Origin: Populus alba
Taxonomy: Eukaryota; Streptophyta; Magnoliopsida; Malpighiales; Salicaceae
DNA length: 64,000 nt
Assembly (NCBI RefSeq): GCF_005239225.2
Contig: NC_133296.1
Span: forward strand, 4,030,001-4,094,000
Direction: 5' to 3'
The position numbers were made by a program, and so were the translations under genes. The notes under the pieces were generated by a model. That model was given only the letters and a program-made list of their open reading frames with translations. It did no database searches and was not told the DNA's origin. Numbering within the stretch: position 1 is the stretch's first letter; the number at the start of each line of letters is the position of its first letter. Of this stretch, positions 25,150 through 35,879 are shown piece by piece.

Positions 25150-25372
25150 GAGAGTGTTTGAGAGTGTGATAGTATTTACTTTTTAAAGTATTTTGTGTTT
25201 AAAAATACATCTAAATAATATTTTTTTTTAATTTTTAAAAATTATTTTTGATATTAGTATATTAAAATGATATGAAAATACCAAAAACAATTAATTCGAA
25301 GCAAAAAATAAAATAAAATAAAAATTATTTTTTTAAAATACTTTTAAAACATAAAAACAAAATAAACCCTAA
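25150..25372 (-). repeat. Dispersed short repeat family A, inverted copy
   Basis: Reverse orientation: it begins 'agagtgtttgagagtgtgat', 'ttactttttaaagtattttg', then 'aaattatttttgatattagt', 'ttaaaatgatatgaaaatac', and ends 'aaaataaaccct'. It forms a near head-to-head pair with the copy at 24953-25115. Confidence 0.65.
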
Positions 25373-25824
25373 ACCTTTAATAAAAATGATTTCCTCTCAT
25401 TTGAAAAAACTATTAATAATCCCACAATCAACTTTGGTCGTACAACTACCTTGTTACTTTTTCAATAAAAATCCAAATTGATAATAGCTTAACATCGTGG
25501 CAATTATAAATGAAAGTATAAGGATTAAATAAGAGAAATTTCTTAAACTGAGGGACTAATTTAGTAATTTCTTAACAATAAGAGCTAAATTAGAACTTGC
25601 ATCAAAACGAGAAGGGACACCTTTCACTGCGTGAGCAGAACCTCACTAGCAAGGAAATCAAGTGGGCCTTTGCTATGGTACACTGACGTTCTTTATTGAG
25701 ATACTACAAAGCCCCTAAAGAAACGGAGAAGGTTGTCATTATTATTATTATTATTACTGTTATTAAAATATTAAAAAGTATGGCCAAATCACGGTAGATA
25801 TATTTATAAAATATTATTAACTAA

Positions 25825-25828
<4 letters not shown>

Positions 25829-25856
<28 letters not shown>
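25829..25856. repeat. (AT)n microsatellite
   Basis: Pure AT dinucleotides. An (ATT)n tract lies at about 25738-25757. Confidence 0.9.
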
Positions 25857-25859
<3 letters not shown>

Positions 25860-25889
25860 ATTTCATCTTTTAATAACTTAACTTTTTTT

Positions 25890-26306
25890 TAATTTTTTTT
25901 TATCATTTAATATATGGTTGTTTTAAGAGTTATGCCTTATAAATTTTTATTTATTTATTTTTTGTTGGGTTATGTATTGATCTCATTAATTTATTTATTT
26001 TTTGATTTTAACCTTTAATTTTAGATTTATTAGAGATAGGGCTTTGTAATTTTTTTCCCTTGCTTTTTATGAATCCATCCTAATTTTATGATCCAAGTCA
26101 CGAGATTAACAAGTTAATGTGCGCTGACTCGAGTATTTTTAGGGCGCTTTTTATAATTGATATTATTTTTAATTTCATCATTTGATATTGGGTTAGTTGA
26201 AAATTAAATTTCATATATTTTTTTTAATTTGCTTTTTATGAGCTTATCCCGTGTCATGAATTGGGTCGCGGCTTTGAAAGGTAGTCTTGAGTTAACTTTG
26301 TTTATT
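25890..26306 (-). repeat. Dispersed repeat family B, left part of an interrupted array
   Basis: Reverse-oriented units with 'aatttcatcatttgatattg', 'gttagttgaaaattaaattt', 'tgctttttatgagcttatcc', 'catgaattgggtcgcggc' and 'gagttaac'. The array resumes at about 27420 after the inserted hAT-like element. Confidence 0.6.
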
Positions 26307-27419
26307 GTTTTTGGTAGGGGTGTTCAAAAAAATCGATAAACTAAGAAAACCGACAAAAACTTAATCAGAAAAACCGAATCGAGAAAAAAAAACTATTACA
26401 ATATTTAGAAAAAATCCCGGTTCGGTTCAGTTTTTGGTTTTTTAATGCAAAAACTGGTTAACTCGGACAGAATCGGCTAAAAAAAAAGATCCCTAACCAG
26501 TAAGCACTACTTCCACTAGTATAAATAGAAACTTTTGCCCCCCTCTCGCCTAACCCTAGCAAACTGCCAAGGCAAAAGCACCAGCCACCCCCTTTCCCTT
26601 TCTACTAACCCCACCTCCAACACTGTAAATATATAATATAAATATTCACACCCCCAGCACTAGGAAAGAAGAATACAGGAAAATCAAACATTTAAATTTA
26701 GATGACCAATCTCTATTTCATGAACCCTAGCAAAATCTTAAAATCAATGGACGATCCAAGCTCTAGCTAACCCTCCATTTCTATTGACCTGTATGTTTCA
26801 AGTTTCATCTACCCTTTTCTTTTGCTTATGATGTAATCGTTAATTTATTTATAAGTAAACAGAAAAACCCCTAACTTTTGTAATATATGAGGTTTTTTTT
26901 TTTTTTAAGAATGATTGTTGTTACTTGTTTGGTTTATTCTTATGAGCTTATTTGCCTTGACTGTGTTTTGAAAGAATCGAGAATGGATTCGTTGCACTAT
27001 ATACTCGTTGAGTTTTTGGTTACTGGGTTTTATTTAGTGTCTTCACTGTGCAGTAACCAAACTTGTTTATGCGTAAATAATTATAAGAAAAGTGGTAAGA
27101 AAGATTTTTTGATTGCAATTTTAGAGCAGAAGAAGTCTGCCAATTGTCTTGTTATTAACGAGGCGATCAATGATGATAACTCTGTGGTTGCTATGCATCC
27201 TGCTATAATAGAGAAGCTTTAGTTTTTTCATGGTGACACCTTGCTAATAAAGCCAAAAAAGTCCAAAAAAATACACATAGGTTTCTTTGGTTTTTTGGAT
27301 AAAAAGACGAACCAAAACCGGACTAAAACCCGTTGGTTTTGTGTCTCTTTTTTTTTGTTTGGTTGTATTTTTTGAGTAAAAACCGAACCGAACAGAAAAT
27401 GATCTCCCTTAGTTTTTAG
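26307..27419 (+). mobile_element. Non-autonomous hAT-like element carrying a CDC48 gene piece, with target duplication
   Basis: The element proper is 26315-27411 (1097 bp). The left end 'taggggtgttca' and the inverted right end (from 'tgatctccctta') match at 9 of 12 positions. It is flanked by 8-bp direct repeats: 'gtttttgg' (26307-26314) and 'gtttttag' (27412-27419), 7 of 8 identical. hAT transposons make 8-bp target duplications and have short terminal repeats starting T/CA-G. Subterminal regions carry many short ccgaacc/ggttcgg motifs in both orientations. It sits inside a family B repeat array, which continues on both sides. No transposase is encoded. The cargo includes a decayed CDC48 N-terminal segment. 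Confidence 0.7.
27080..27282 (+). pseudogene. CDC48: Fragment of CDC48/p97 AAA-ATPase N-domain, captured in a hAT-like element
   Basis: Translation shows KKDFLIAILEQKKSANCLV, then EAINDDNSVVAMHP and, in the same frame after one stop, FHGDTLLIKPKKSKK. This matches the start of plant CDC48 as I know it: a KKDF..AILERKK segment, then EAINDDNSVV, then GDTILIKGKKRK. The stop at 27220-27222 replaces a glutamine codon (cag to tag). No ATPase domain follows, because the element's subterminal sequence starts at about 27285. It is therefore a short non-functional piece of a ~800-residue protein. The in-frame ORF from 26887 only partly belongs to CDC48. Confidence 0.85.
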
Positions 27420-27835
27420 GTCCTTTTTTAGTTGATTTTTTTTAATTGAGCTTCATAATTTATTTTATTTGCTGGGGTTATTTTGATCTCATGATTCTAG
27501 TCACAAATTTGATAGGTTGACAAGGGTTGACATAGTTTATTTTTAAAAAATCATTTTTAATTGATTTTTTTTTATTTCATCATCCATCAATCCCTTCGTT
27601 TTCTTCTTTTTCTTTTTAATTTCATTCTTCAACATTAGGTTGTTTTAGAATTGGGCTTCGTATTTTTTTTTTTTAATTTGCTTTATGTGTAGTTATCTTG
27701 GTCTCATATATTTATTTATTTCTGTTGATTTTAACCTTTAACATTAGATCTGTTAATAACTGAATTTTATAATTTTTTTTTATGAATTTATCCTAGTTTC
27801 ATGACCTAAATTATGGATTTCACATGCTAGTATCA
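27420..27835 (-). repeat. Dispersed repeat family B, right part of the interrupted array
   Basis: Continues the array left of the hAT-like element: 'gagcttcataatttatttta', 'tgatctcatgattctagtca', 'gataggttgacaagggttga', 'caacattaggttgttttaga'. Two units are recognisable. Confidence 0.6.
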
Positions 27836-27840
27836 TGTAT

Positions 27841-28570
27841 GAAAAATATCATTTAAACATTCTAGAGTCAAGTATATAGTAGCAAACCGAGTGTTAGTAT
27901 GCCTAATTAAATCATTTCCTTTTGTAAAGTGTCTTATCATGAGAATAAGAATAGTTCTTGAATAAATATATGCGCTAATTCTCATTCTCTTAACAATAGT
28001 TACTTGACGAACCTATAGCTTATTCTCAAAATCTTCCAATTTTAAGTTGATATAATGGGCAACACATGGTGTTCAAAGCAATCTTTTTTTTTTCTCATCA
28101 ATAATTGTCATGTTGCCTTATAATTTACAGCATTATCAATGATTATTTGAACAATATTTTCCTCCCTAATCCACTCTATATAGCATCCAACATATCAACT
28201 ATCTTATTAATAGTCTTAGACATATTAGAGGTATCCATTGATGACAAAAAAAAAATGCTCATTTTAAGACTATTAACTAAAAAATTGCAAATAAAACATC
28301 TTTTCTTGTTTGTCCATTCATCAAAAATTACTGAACATGTTTTTTTTTTCTATTTTAGCTTGTATTTCTCAAATAAATTCATTGTTTGATCTACTTTTTT
28401 CTTGAAATGCTTCTCTCTAATAACATGTTAAAATGGAGGCTTGAAACCTAGTTTATGCTTTGCAACCAATTCAGGTTCATTAAGAATTTAGGGTTTTTCA
28501 TACAATTGAATGGAATTGCATTGGTGTAGAAAAGCCTTGCAATTTATCAAAATGCTTCTTCTCTAGGATA
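27841..28570 (-). pseudogene. Decayed hAT transposase (DUF659-type) fragment
   Basis: Reading the minus strand from 28570 down, segments match the plant hAT/DUF659 transposase layout in order. They are ARLFYTNAIPFNCM, PPF(stop)HVIREKHFKKKV, SVIFDEWTNKKRCFICNFLV, FLSSMDTSNMSKTINKIVDM, then after a frameshift EENIVQIIIDNAVNYKAT (28109-28166), and finally AYIYSRTILILMIRHFTKG with NTRFATIYLTLECL near 27850. Several stops and shifts break it, so it is inactive. The C-terminal dimerisation region is missing, truncated where family B repeat begins. The plus-strand ORF at 28105-28389 is its antisense shadow. Confidence 0.82.
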
Positions 28571-28699
28571 TTTTTTTAGCACTTGATTCATGATAGTTTA
28601 TGTACTTTCACTCTCACTAATTGCTATATTTCTTTTGTCTTTTGAGCTAATTTCTTTTTTTCATCTTCATTATCTTTATCCTATTTTTTTTTTCCAGTT

Positions 28700-30640
28700 A
28701 TTTCTTAACTTTTCATCATAACATCCAAAATCATCTTCTTTATAGTTTTGGTAATTTATTCCATAGAAAAAGAAAAGGACATATTTAATTTAAGTATTGT
28801 CTGAAAAAAATTATAAGATCACTTCAGGCATTTTATGTTTCAAACACCTCATTTAAAAAAAAAACAAGTGTACTGTTGATTGCCGTATGATGTTTGAAAC
28901 ATAAAATGTTTGCCTGAACTTATAATTTTTTGATTGTTTTATCCCTTCACAAGTTTTTTTTAATTTTTATTCAATCATTTTTTATTATATTTTAGAATTG
29001 AATTTTAAATAAAATTATCAAGATGATCTTTAAAAAAAGTCATCCAATTATGCATGACGTTAAAATTAGATTAGATTTTTTTTTATATGGTTATATTAAT
29101 AATTACTTTGTGAATTACTGTATAGAAAACTAAGATGCAAAGTTTTTAAAACAAAGAAACCTCACGAATATTTAATAATAATAAATATTTTTTTTATTTT
29201 TTTTATCAATATAATTATATAAAAATTATCCAGACATTTTTTTTTATTGAACTCTACTTTCTAGAACATGATAACTTTTAAGTTGAAAAAATATATTTTT
29301 TATAAAAAAACATGCTTTATGTCAAATCAAAAAAGAAATACAAGAATAAATAAAGTGATTTTTTTTATTTAAAATTATAGTTTCTTTCCTCTTTAGAAAA
29401 TCATTAAAATTCTTACAAATATATATTTTAATAGTAATGAGTTTTTATTAAAAACATTATGCTGCTAATAAAAAAGATATGTTTTTTTTTAAAATAATAA
29501 AATGAGGTTTTTGACTAAAAAAATACATTTCTCTTTCAAATTTAAATCATTATTTTTTTTAATTATTGTTGAATTAAATAAAGTTAGATTTTAAAAATAA
29601 TTTTATGGCATCATGACTATCTTTACTGACTAGTTATTCGAAAACAAAAAGATAATGACTACCTTTACTCAATATTATCTTTTTATAATGATATGTTTTT
29701 TAATTATTTTTTTGTGCTGCTTTTACTTGAAATTTTAGTTATAGTTAGAGTTAATAAAAATATTATGATATTGATTATTATATGCCACAAAAAAATTGTC
29801 GTGGATACAGAGAGAATATATAAATTTATAAGTTTTGAAAGTAAGATGTTTTTGTTTTCGGTTAGAACCAACTATTTTACGAGAAAAGCTAATGAAAGTG
29901 TCCATTAATTATTATTTGAGTATATTTATTAAATTTCATTTATTATTGATTTATGTTAAAAAAAATAAAAATCAATGATATTTATTAAAGACACTAAATA
30001 AGTGTTATTTTATATGAAATTTTTTACAATAAATTTTAAATAAAAAATATTATGATTAATAAGAAATATTAAATAATTTTTAATAACTCCAAAGAGATTT
30101 GTTATCCAAATCGTTGTTTATACACACACACACACACACCCCAAAATAAATCATAAAAAAAAAATCAACTTGAAAAAAAATGTGGTAAAATTTATTTTTT
30201 GTTTGAAAAAATATTAAAATATATATATTTTATATTTTTAAATTTATTTTTAATATTAGCACATCAAATCGATTCATAAAAAATTTAAAACTAAAAAAAT
30301 TATATTTTTTAAAAAATATAATTGAACCATAATACCTAACAAATTTTAAATATTTATATTTTAGCTGCAATTATAAAATGATTTATAATATTGCATCAAT
30401 ATAAAAAGAAATCTTATAATTATATGAAAAAAATAAAATATAAAAATATTTATTTTCATATTAATGTCTTATCAAATCCCTCATTATTTTCTTTTTTTAC
30501 TATATAATTTATTTTTCTATCCATACTAGAAACACATGATTTTTCTACATATATCTCATTTATAAAGCTATTAAAAAAAAAAAAAAATCTCATTTTCACT
30601 GCTGCCCTTCAGAATGCAGTGTCAGCATCAAGCATCATTG
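28700..30640. other. A/T-rich intergenic, no gene; foldback and repeat A fragment
   Basis: Very A/T-rich. It contains an inverted repeat at 28810-28929, (AC)n at about 30121-30139, and a reverse-oriented fragment of repeat A at about 30180-30330 ('tttttaatattagcacatca'). No coding sequence can be supported. Confidence 0.55.
28810..28929. repeat. Foldback (MITE-like) inverted repeat
   Basis: The left arm (ttataagatc..cattttatgtttcaaacacc, 28810-28848) pairs with the right arm (tgtttgaaacataaaatg..gcctgaacttataa, 28890-28926) with a few mismatches and small gaps, around a ~40-base A-rich loop. Confidence 0.6.
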
Positions 30641-31091
30641 GATCTCTCAAACAGTAACATTAGTACAACGTACAGTGGCACAAAACCGTAAATATTTAAA
30701 AAGTCAAGCCCAGTTCCATACCCTCACTCTAAAAAACAGTACAAATAAGAGTAGAATCCAAACTGCTTGACCCTGAAAATCCAGTGAAGGACCAGGTAGC
30801 CAAGTGGAGAAAGGTAGCAATGGCATAATCGTAATATTTTAACACATCAAGGGCAATGCTGTATTATTCTCACCTCCTGAAGAAAAAAAATTTGACAGAT
30901 AGAGAAAAGAGAGATAGCGGATTAGAGAGACTGTTAAAAGAACCAAAGCAAAAGAAAGGAATCAGAGAGAAAGAGATCTAACTGAGTTCGTGACCGAGTA
31001 AGGGTCACGTCAAGTTACTGAGTTAACACTGTTTGGCAGAGTCGATCGTAACCTATAGATCGCATCAATATCAATCGTCCGGTTCTTCCTA

Positions 31092-31215
31092 TCTCTCTCT
31101 CTCGCTTGCTCGCAGTTTCTATTTGAAAGAATTTGAATCGAAAAGTTCTCTCTCTCTCTCTCTCTCGCTTGCTCGCTGTTTATTATTTGAAAGATTTTGA
31201 AGCGGAAAACTCAAA
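31092..31215 (+). repeat. 63-bp tandem duplication with CT tract in a 5' UTR
   Basis: A (CT)n tract followed by 'cgcttgctcgc', 'ttatttgaaaga.tttgaa' and 'gaaaa' occurs twice, offset by 63 bases (cgcttgctcgc at 31103 and 31166). It lies in the presumed first leader exon of the ankyrin-repeat gene. Confidence 0.75.
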
Positions 31216-31272
31216 GAAGAGATCGGGTCGTGTTTGCCGGTTCTTCTTCTGTTGTGATTTCGATATTTTCAG

Positions 31273-31869
31273 GTAATTATACTCTTTGGTTGTGAAAAGA
31301 GTGTAGTTTTACTGTTTGGTTACTGAGAAAACGAAACACGACTGGATTTTTTAGTTTTTTGTAATTTTATTAATTTTTTTATTATTGTTGGAAAGTGAAA
31401 ATAAAATTGAGTTCGTTATAAAACGGTTATATATTTGATTGATTGTGTCAGGTTTCAGTAAGCAAAAGAAAAAAAAAAGGAATCTTTTTTTTTTCATAGC
31501 CAAACACGAAGGATATTGATCTTTCACGTGTAGCAGAAATTTTTAGTTTTTTTAGCTGGTAACCTAGAAATTTTTAATCAAATTTGGGGTCTAATTATTT
31601 TATTTTAAATTATTCCAGATTTGAGCTTTTTGAAAGATTGATTACAGTATAATGGAGTTTTACTGAAGTGGGCTTAGGTGTTTTGGAAGCTAAGAAAATG
31701 GAAGACATTTGGGCAAGAAAATGAGCCAGGATTATCTTTTGTATTCTAAATATTGATAATTTTGTTGATCTCTTTCAATTGGGTTATTTTGGTTCTCCTT
31801 GAAAGAGCTACAAGTTTATTGTTGGAGAAGAAGAAGAAGGTTGAACCGTGCAAAACCCTAATTGTGCAG
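31273..31869 (+). other. Probable 5'-UTR intron of the ankyrin-repeat gene
   Basis: Donor ttttcag|gtaatt at 31273 and acceptor attgtgcag|ggtg ending at 31869 bracket a T-rich intron-like stretch between a CT-rich leader and the coding exon. Leader introns are common in this family. Inferred from splice signals. Confidence 0.5.
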
Positions 31870-31875
31870 GGTGAA

Positions 31876-31933
31876 ATGAAACCCGAGAATTTTTGGAAGA
31901 GAAATAGAGATTGAAATGGAACAAACTTTATAG
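31876..31933 (+). promoter_or_regulatory. Two upstream ORFs before the ankyrin-repeat gene
   Basis: uORF1 is 31876-31914 (12 codons, MKPENFWKRNRD, stop). uORF2 is 31916-31933 (MEQTL, stop), starting one base after uORF1 ends. Both end before the main ATG at 31974. They would be in the mature leader if the 31273-31869 intron is removed. Confidence 0.6.
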
Positions 31934-31973
31934 CTTAGAGATTGAAAGAGAAATAGAACAGGAGAGAAAACCT

Positions 31974-34900
31974 ATGGAAGATTTGTCCAAGTTTGCTCAT
32001 AGTCCTGCCCATTTGGCAGTTGCACGCCGAGATTATGCTACCCTTAAGCAAATTATCTCGGCCCTCCCACATCTTGCCAAGGCTGGTGAAGTCAATACTG
32101 AAGAAGAGTCTCTTGTTGCTGAGCAACAGGCGGATTCTGTCTCTGCTGTCATTGACCGCCGGGATGTTCCTGGCAGAGAAACTCCTTTGCACCTTGCTGT
32201 CAGGCTGCGGGATCCAATCTCAGCTGAGATTTTAATGGCAGCCGGTGCTGATTGGAGTCTGCAGAATGAGAATGGCTGGAGTGCACTTCAAGAAGCAGTT
32301 TGCACGAGAGAGGAGACAATCGCCATGATAATTGCTCGGCATTACCAGCCTCTTGCTTGGGCAAAATGGTGTCGAAGACTCCCGCGGATTGTTGCTTCAG
32401 CAGCTCGTATTCATGATTTTTATATGGAGATAACTTTTCATTTTGAGAGTTCTGTCATCCCATTTATTGGTCGTATTGCCCCATCAGATACTTACCGCAT
32501 TTGGAAGCGTGGTTCTAACCTCCGTGCTGATATGACTCTTGCTGGCTTTGATGGTTTTCGCATTCAGAGGTCAGATCAAACGTTTCTATTTCTCGGGGAG
32601 GGATACTCTTCAGAGGACGGCAATATATCTTTGGCACCAGGTTCTTTGGTTGTTCTTGCCCATAAGGAAAAGGAGGTTACAAATGCTTTGGAGGGGGCTG
32701 GTGCCCAACCAACTGAAGCAGAAGTTGCCCATGAAGTGGCTTTGATGTCTCAAACTAATATGTATAGGCCAGGCATTGACGTCACTCAAGCAGAGCTTGT
32801 TCCACATTTGAATTGGAGGCGGCAAGAGAGGACAGAAATGGTTGGAAATTGGAAGGCCAAAGTTTATGACATGCTTCATGTTATGGTCAGTGTGAAGTCA
32901 AGACGGGTTCCTGGTGCTATGACTGATGAGGAGCTTTTTTCTGTGGAGGATGAAGAGAGATTAGGAAATGCTGCTGAAAATGATGAGTTTGATGATGTGT
33001 TGACTGCTGAGGAGAGGAAACAGTTAGATTCTGCACTTCGTACAGGGAACTCGGATGGTGTTGGTGATGATGAGGAACCTAGTGTTGTTGAGTACCAAGA
33101 AAATGGCTCAGGAGGAATCTTTGAAAATGGTGACTCTAATGGTTCCATTAAGGAGAAGAAAAGTTGGTTTGGTTGGAAGAACAAAGGTTCAAAGAACACT
33201 AGTGATGATCCTGAAGATTCAAAGATCTTGAAAAAATTTTCAAAATTAGCACCAGAAGGTGGCACCCAGAAACCTGTTGATCATCAGAAATCATCTGAAT
33301 CTGCTAGGGAGGATATGGCTGATGCCAAGAAAGGAAAAGATAAAAGCAGCAAGAAGAAGAAGAAGAAAGGGCCCAGTAGCGAATCTAAGCATGAGAGTGA
33401 GTACAAGAAGGGTTTGAGACCTGTCTTGTGGCTCACACCAGATTTTCCTTTGAAAACTGAGGAGCTCCTGCCTTTACTTGACATATTAGCCAACAAAGTC
33501 AAGGCTATTAGGAGACTCAGAGAGCTTTTGACAACAAAACTTCCCTTGGGAACATTTCCTGTCAAGGTAAGTCAGATTCCTCAAATCTCCTCTTGCTTTG
33601 TTTTATTGGTTGCACATCCTGCACTGTCATTTATATCTTTTATTTAGTCAATTTACATTTTCGCCTCCCCTATTTACACATGTTATTCTCTGCTTCCGTC
33701 ATGATACTAAGCAAATTAGCTTTTGTTTCAGATAGTACAAGGATTTCTTTTACCCTTGGTGCTTTCTTTGTTACCCTTTTGTTTTGTGTGGTAGGAGGAG
33801 ATGATTTTTGAGAATTTTGGGCCATAAGTTTTTTAAGATTCTTGGTTGCAATCTGCTCTTTTGTTCTAGGATTCAACTGGAATAGCACTAAACCATTGTT
33901 CAACAACTCAATTGTTGAAACTTTTCAAATGGACTTGGCATTCCTTTTGCTGAAAATGTTAGTGGATAATCAATTTTGGCTCACAGAAAAATCTCTATTG
34001 GTTTTCCTTTAAGCATTTTGGCCTTTTCTCCATGCTTTAATTTCCCTTTATTGGCTTATCTGGTTTAATTTTTTGCCAAGCTCATTCATGTTAGTTAATT
34101 GGACCAGAGTGATTTAAGCAATATCGACTACCTTTCAGGGAAGTCTCTGTTTTTCCTTTTTAAAAAAAAAAAACTGAAATAAAAATCTTGTTAAAAGGGA
34201 TGTGCTATTCCTTGTGGCTTGAGGCTGAGGAAGTACTAGTGGACTACCATAGCAAAGCTTTTATATTTTTGGGAGATAAAAATAAAACTTGAGGAGACTT
34301 GAGTTAGATTGTACTCTGTTAAGCTTTCAGATAGTAAAAGGGAAAGTTAGAACTAGCTGACCTGATAGAGATCTAACCTAGAATTTATGATGGAATTAGT
34401 TCTTTACATTTATGAAATCAGAAAATAGATTTCAATAGTTTTGTATTGAAGTAATCTAACAATCATTTGCCTTTATATGATTGTCTTTCTCATCATTGCC
34501 TGTCTTTTATCCTTTGTCCAGGAGGGCTTCTAGTTCTCTTACTATGCAGGTGTTTGGCTTTTAATGATCCTTCATAGAATTAATAATTATCACAATTATG
34601 TCATTCTAATCGATGCATCTTGCACTTTTTTTTAGTTCATAATAAAATCTCTGTTTAGGCGCTTCATGTCAGATACTTTGCAAACAGGCGGAAGTGAAGT
34701 GCTTTGGTCAAAGATGGGTTATTATGCTGACTTTGACATTTCAGAAATCATTTTTTTTGCATTTTTATTTCAGATTTGGCCAGTGGATCTGCCTGATTTA
34801 TTTATTGTTGTTGTGCTTTCCATTGATAAAAAAATTGTGTTTTTTCTCATGATTTTTAGTCTGTCATCTCAAAACCACAAGCTATGTGTAGAAGGGATTA

Positions 34901-35667
34901 AGTTGGCACTTAAGCTTGTGGTAATGTAATGGTGCCTTCTACATGTTAGCCGATGTTTACTGGACTTTGATACCTTTGTATTAAGTCATTGGTAAATGTT
35001 CAAGATCTAAATTACAGAATATTTTATGAGACTCGGATTCATGTTATTGCATGGCTTAGTGCATTTATAACTGATGGCAAGCTAACAAAATGAATCTAAA
35101 TAATTTGCTTCAGAATCTTTCTCCTTTTTGTTTTCTGTTGAAAAATTTCTTTGAACTGATATGATGTGAATTATATCAGAAAGAAATCAGTGCGTGGATG
35201 AAATGAATAGATCCATACCTTTTGCATTCAATTATTTAACTGTTGGGAGCATGATTAATGTTTCATTTTCTGTACTGCAGGTTGCCATTCCTATTGTCCC
35301 AACTATTCGGGTGCTTGTTACTTTTACAAAATTTGAGGAGCTACAGCCATCAGAAGAATTCTCAACACCTCTCTCCAGCCCAGCTCATTTCCAGGAGGCG
35401 AAGTCCAAGGAATCTGAAGGGGCTTCATCGTGGATTTCATGGATGAGGGGGAGTCGAGGTGGGCAATCGAGTGATAGTGATAGTCACCGGTACAAGGATG
35501 AGATTGATCCTTTCCTCATACCAGCAGACTACACTTGGGTTGATGCCAATGAGAAGAAACTCCGCATGAAAGCCAAGAAAGCCAAGAACAAGAAACACAG
35601 GAAACAACCTGCAGCCAGAGGCGAGGAGGGGCGGGCACAGCATTTGAGTGAAGATGTGGAAGAATAA
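31974..35667 (+). CDS. Ankyrin-repeat protein with GPCR-chaperone domain (ANKRD13-like)
   Basis: Two coding exons (31974-33566 and 35281-35667) join in phase 0, giving 659 residues. Ankyrin repeats cover about residues 10-125 (PAHLAVARRDYATLKQII, then TPLHLAVRLRDPISAEILM and GWSALQEAVC). The following region (about 160-620) is the GPCR-chaperone/ANKRD13 domain. An acidic and Lys-rich low-complexity insert (KKGKDKSSKKKKKKG) splits this domain before GLRPVLWLTPDFPL. The tail is basic, then acidic. ANKRD13 proteins in animals act on the ER or endosomes in membrane-protein biogenesis; the plant role is inferred. The start is the ATG at 31974, which has G at +4. The frame is open further upstream but without an ATG. 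The promoter-side leader carries an intron, a duplication and two uORFs. Confidence 0.9.
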
Positions 35668-35879
35668 ATGGACCAAACAGTCCAGGTTCTTTGCCACTTG
35701 AAAATCATTTTGCATGGGCAAGGCTCTGCTTCGCAAATTGACCAATCTTCGTTTGAATGAAGCAGTGGATGAATCCCAGGATATTTGGTAGGTGATTACT
35801 TCATTAGGAAGACTGTTGTATTTTTATGTGATGTGAAATTGGAGAGGAACAAGATCTCCTTCGCCTTTAATATATAGCT

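Noticed and set aside
26887..27222. 111-codon ORF as a real gene
   Set aside because: Only its second half resembles CDC48; it lies inside a transposable element, and the CDC48 frame continues past its stop.
28105..28389. 94-codon plus-strand ORF
   Set aside because: It is the antisense of a decayed hAT transposase on the minus strand.
31911..31973. N-terminal extension of the ankyrin protein by 21 codons
   Set aside because: The frame is open, but its first codon is TTG and no ATG precedes 31974.
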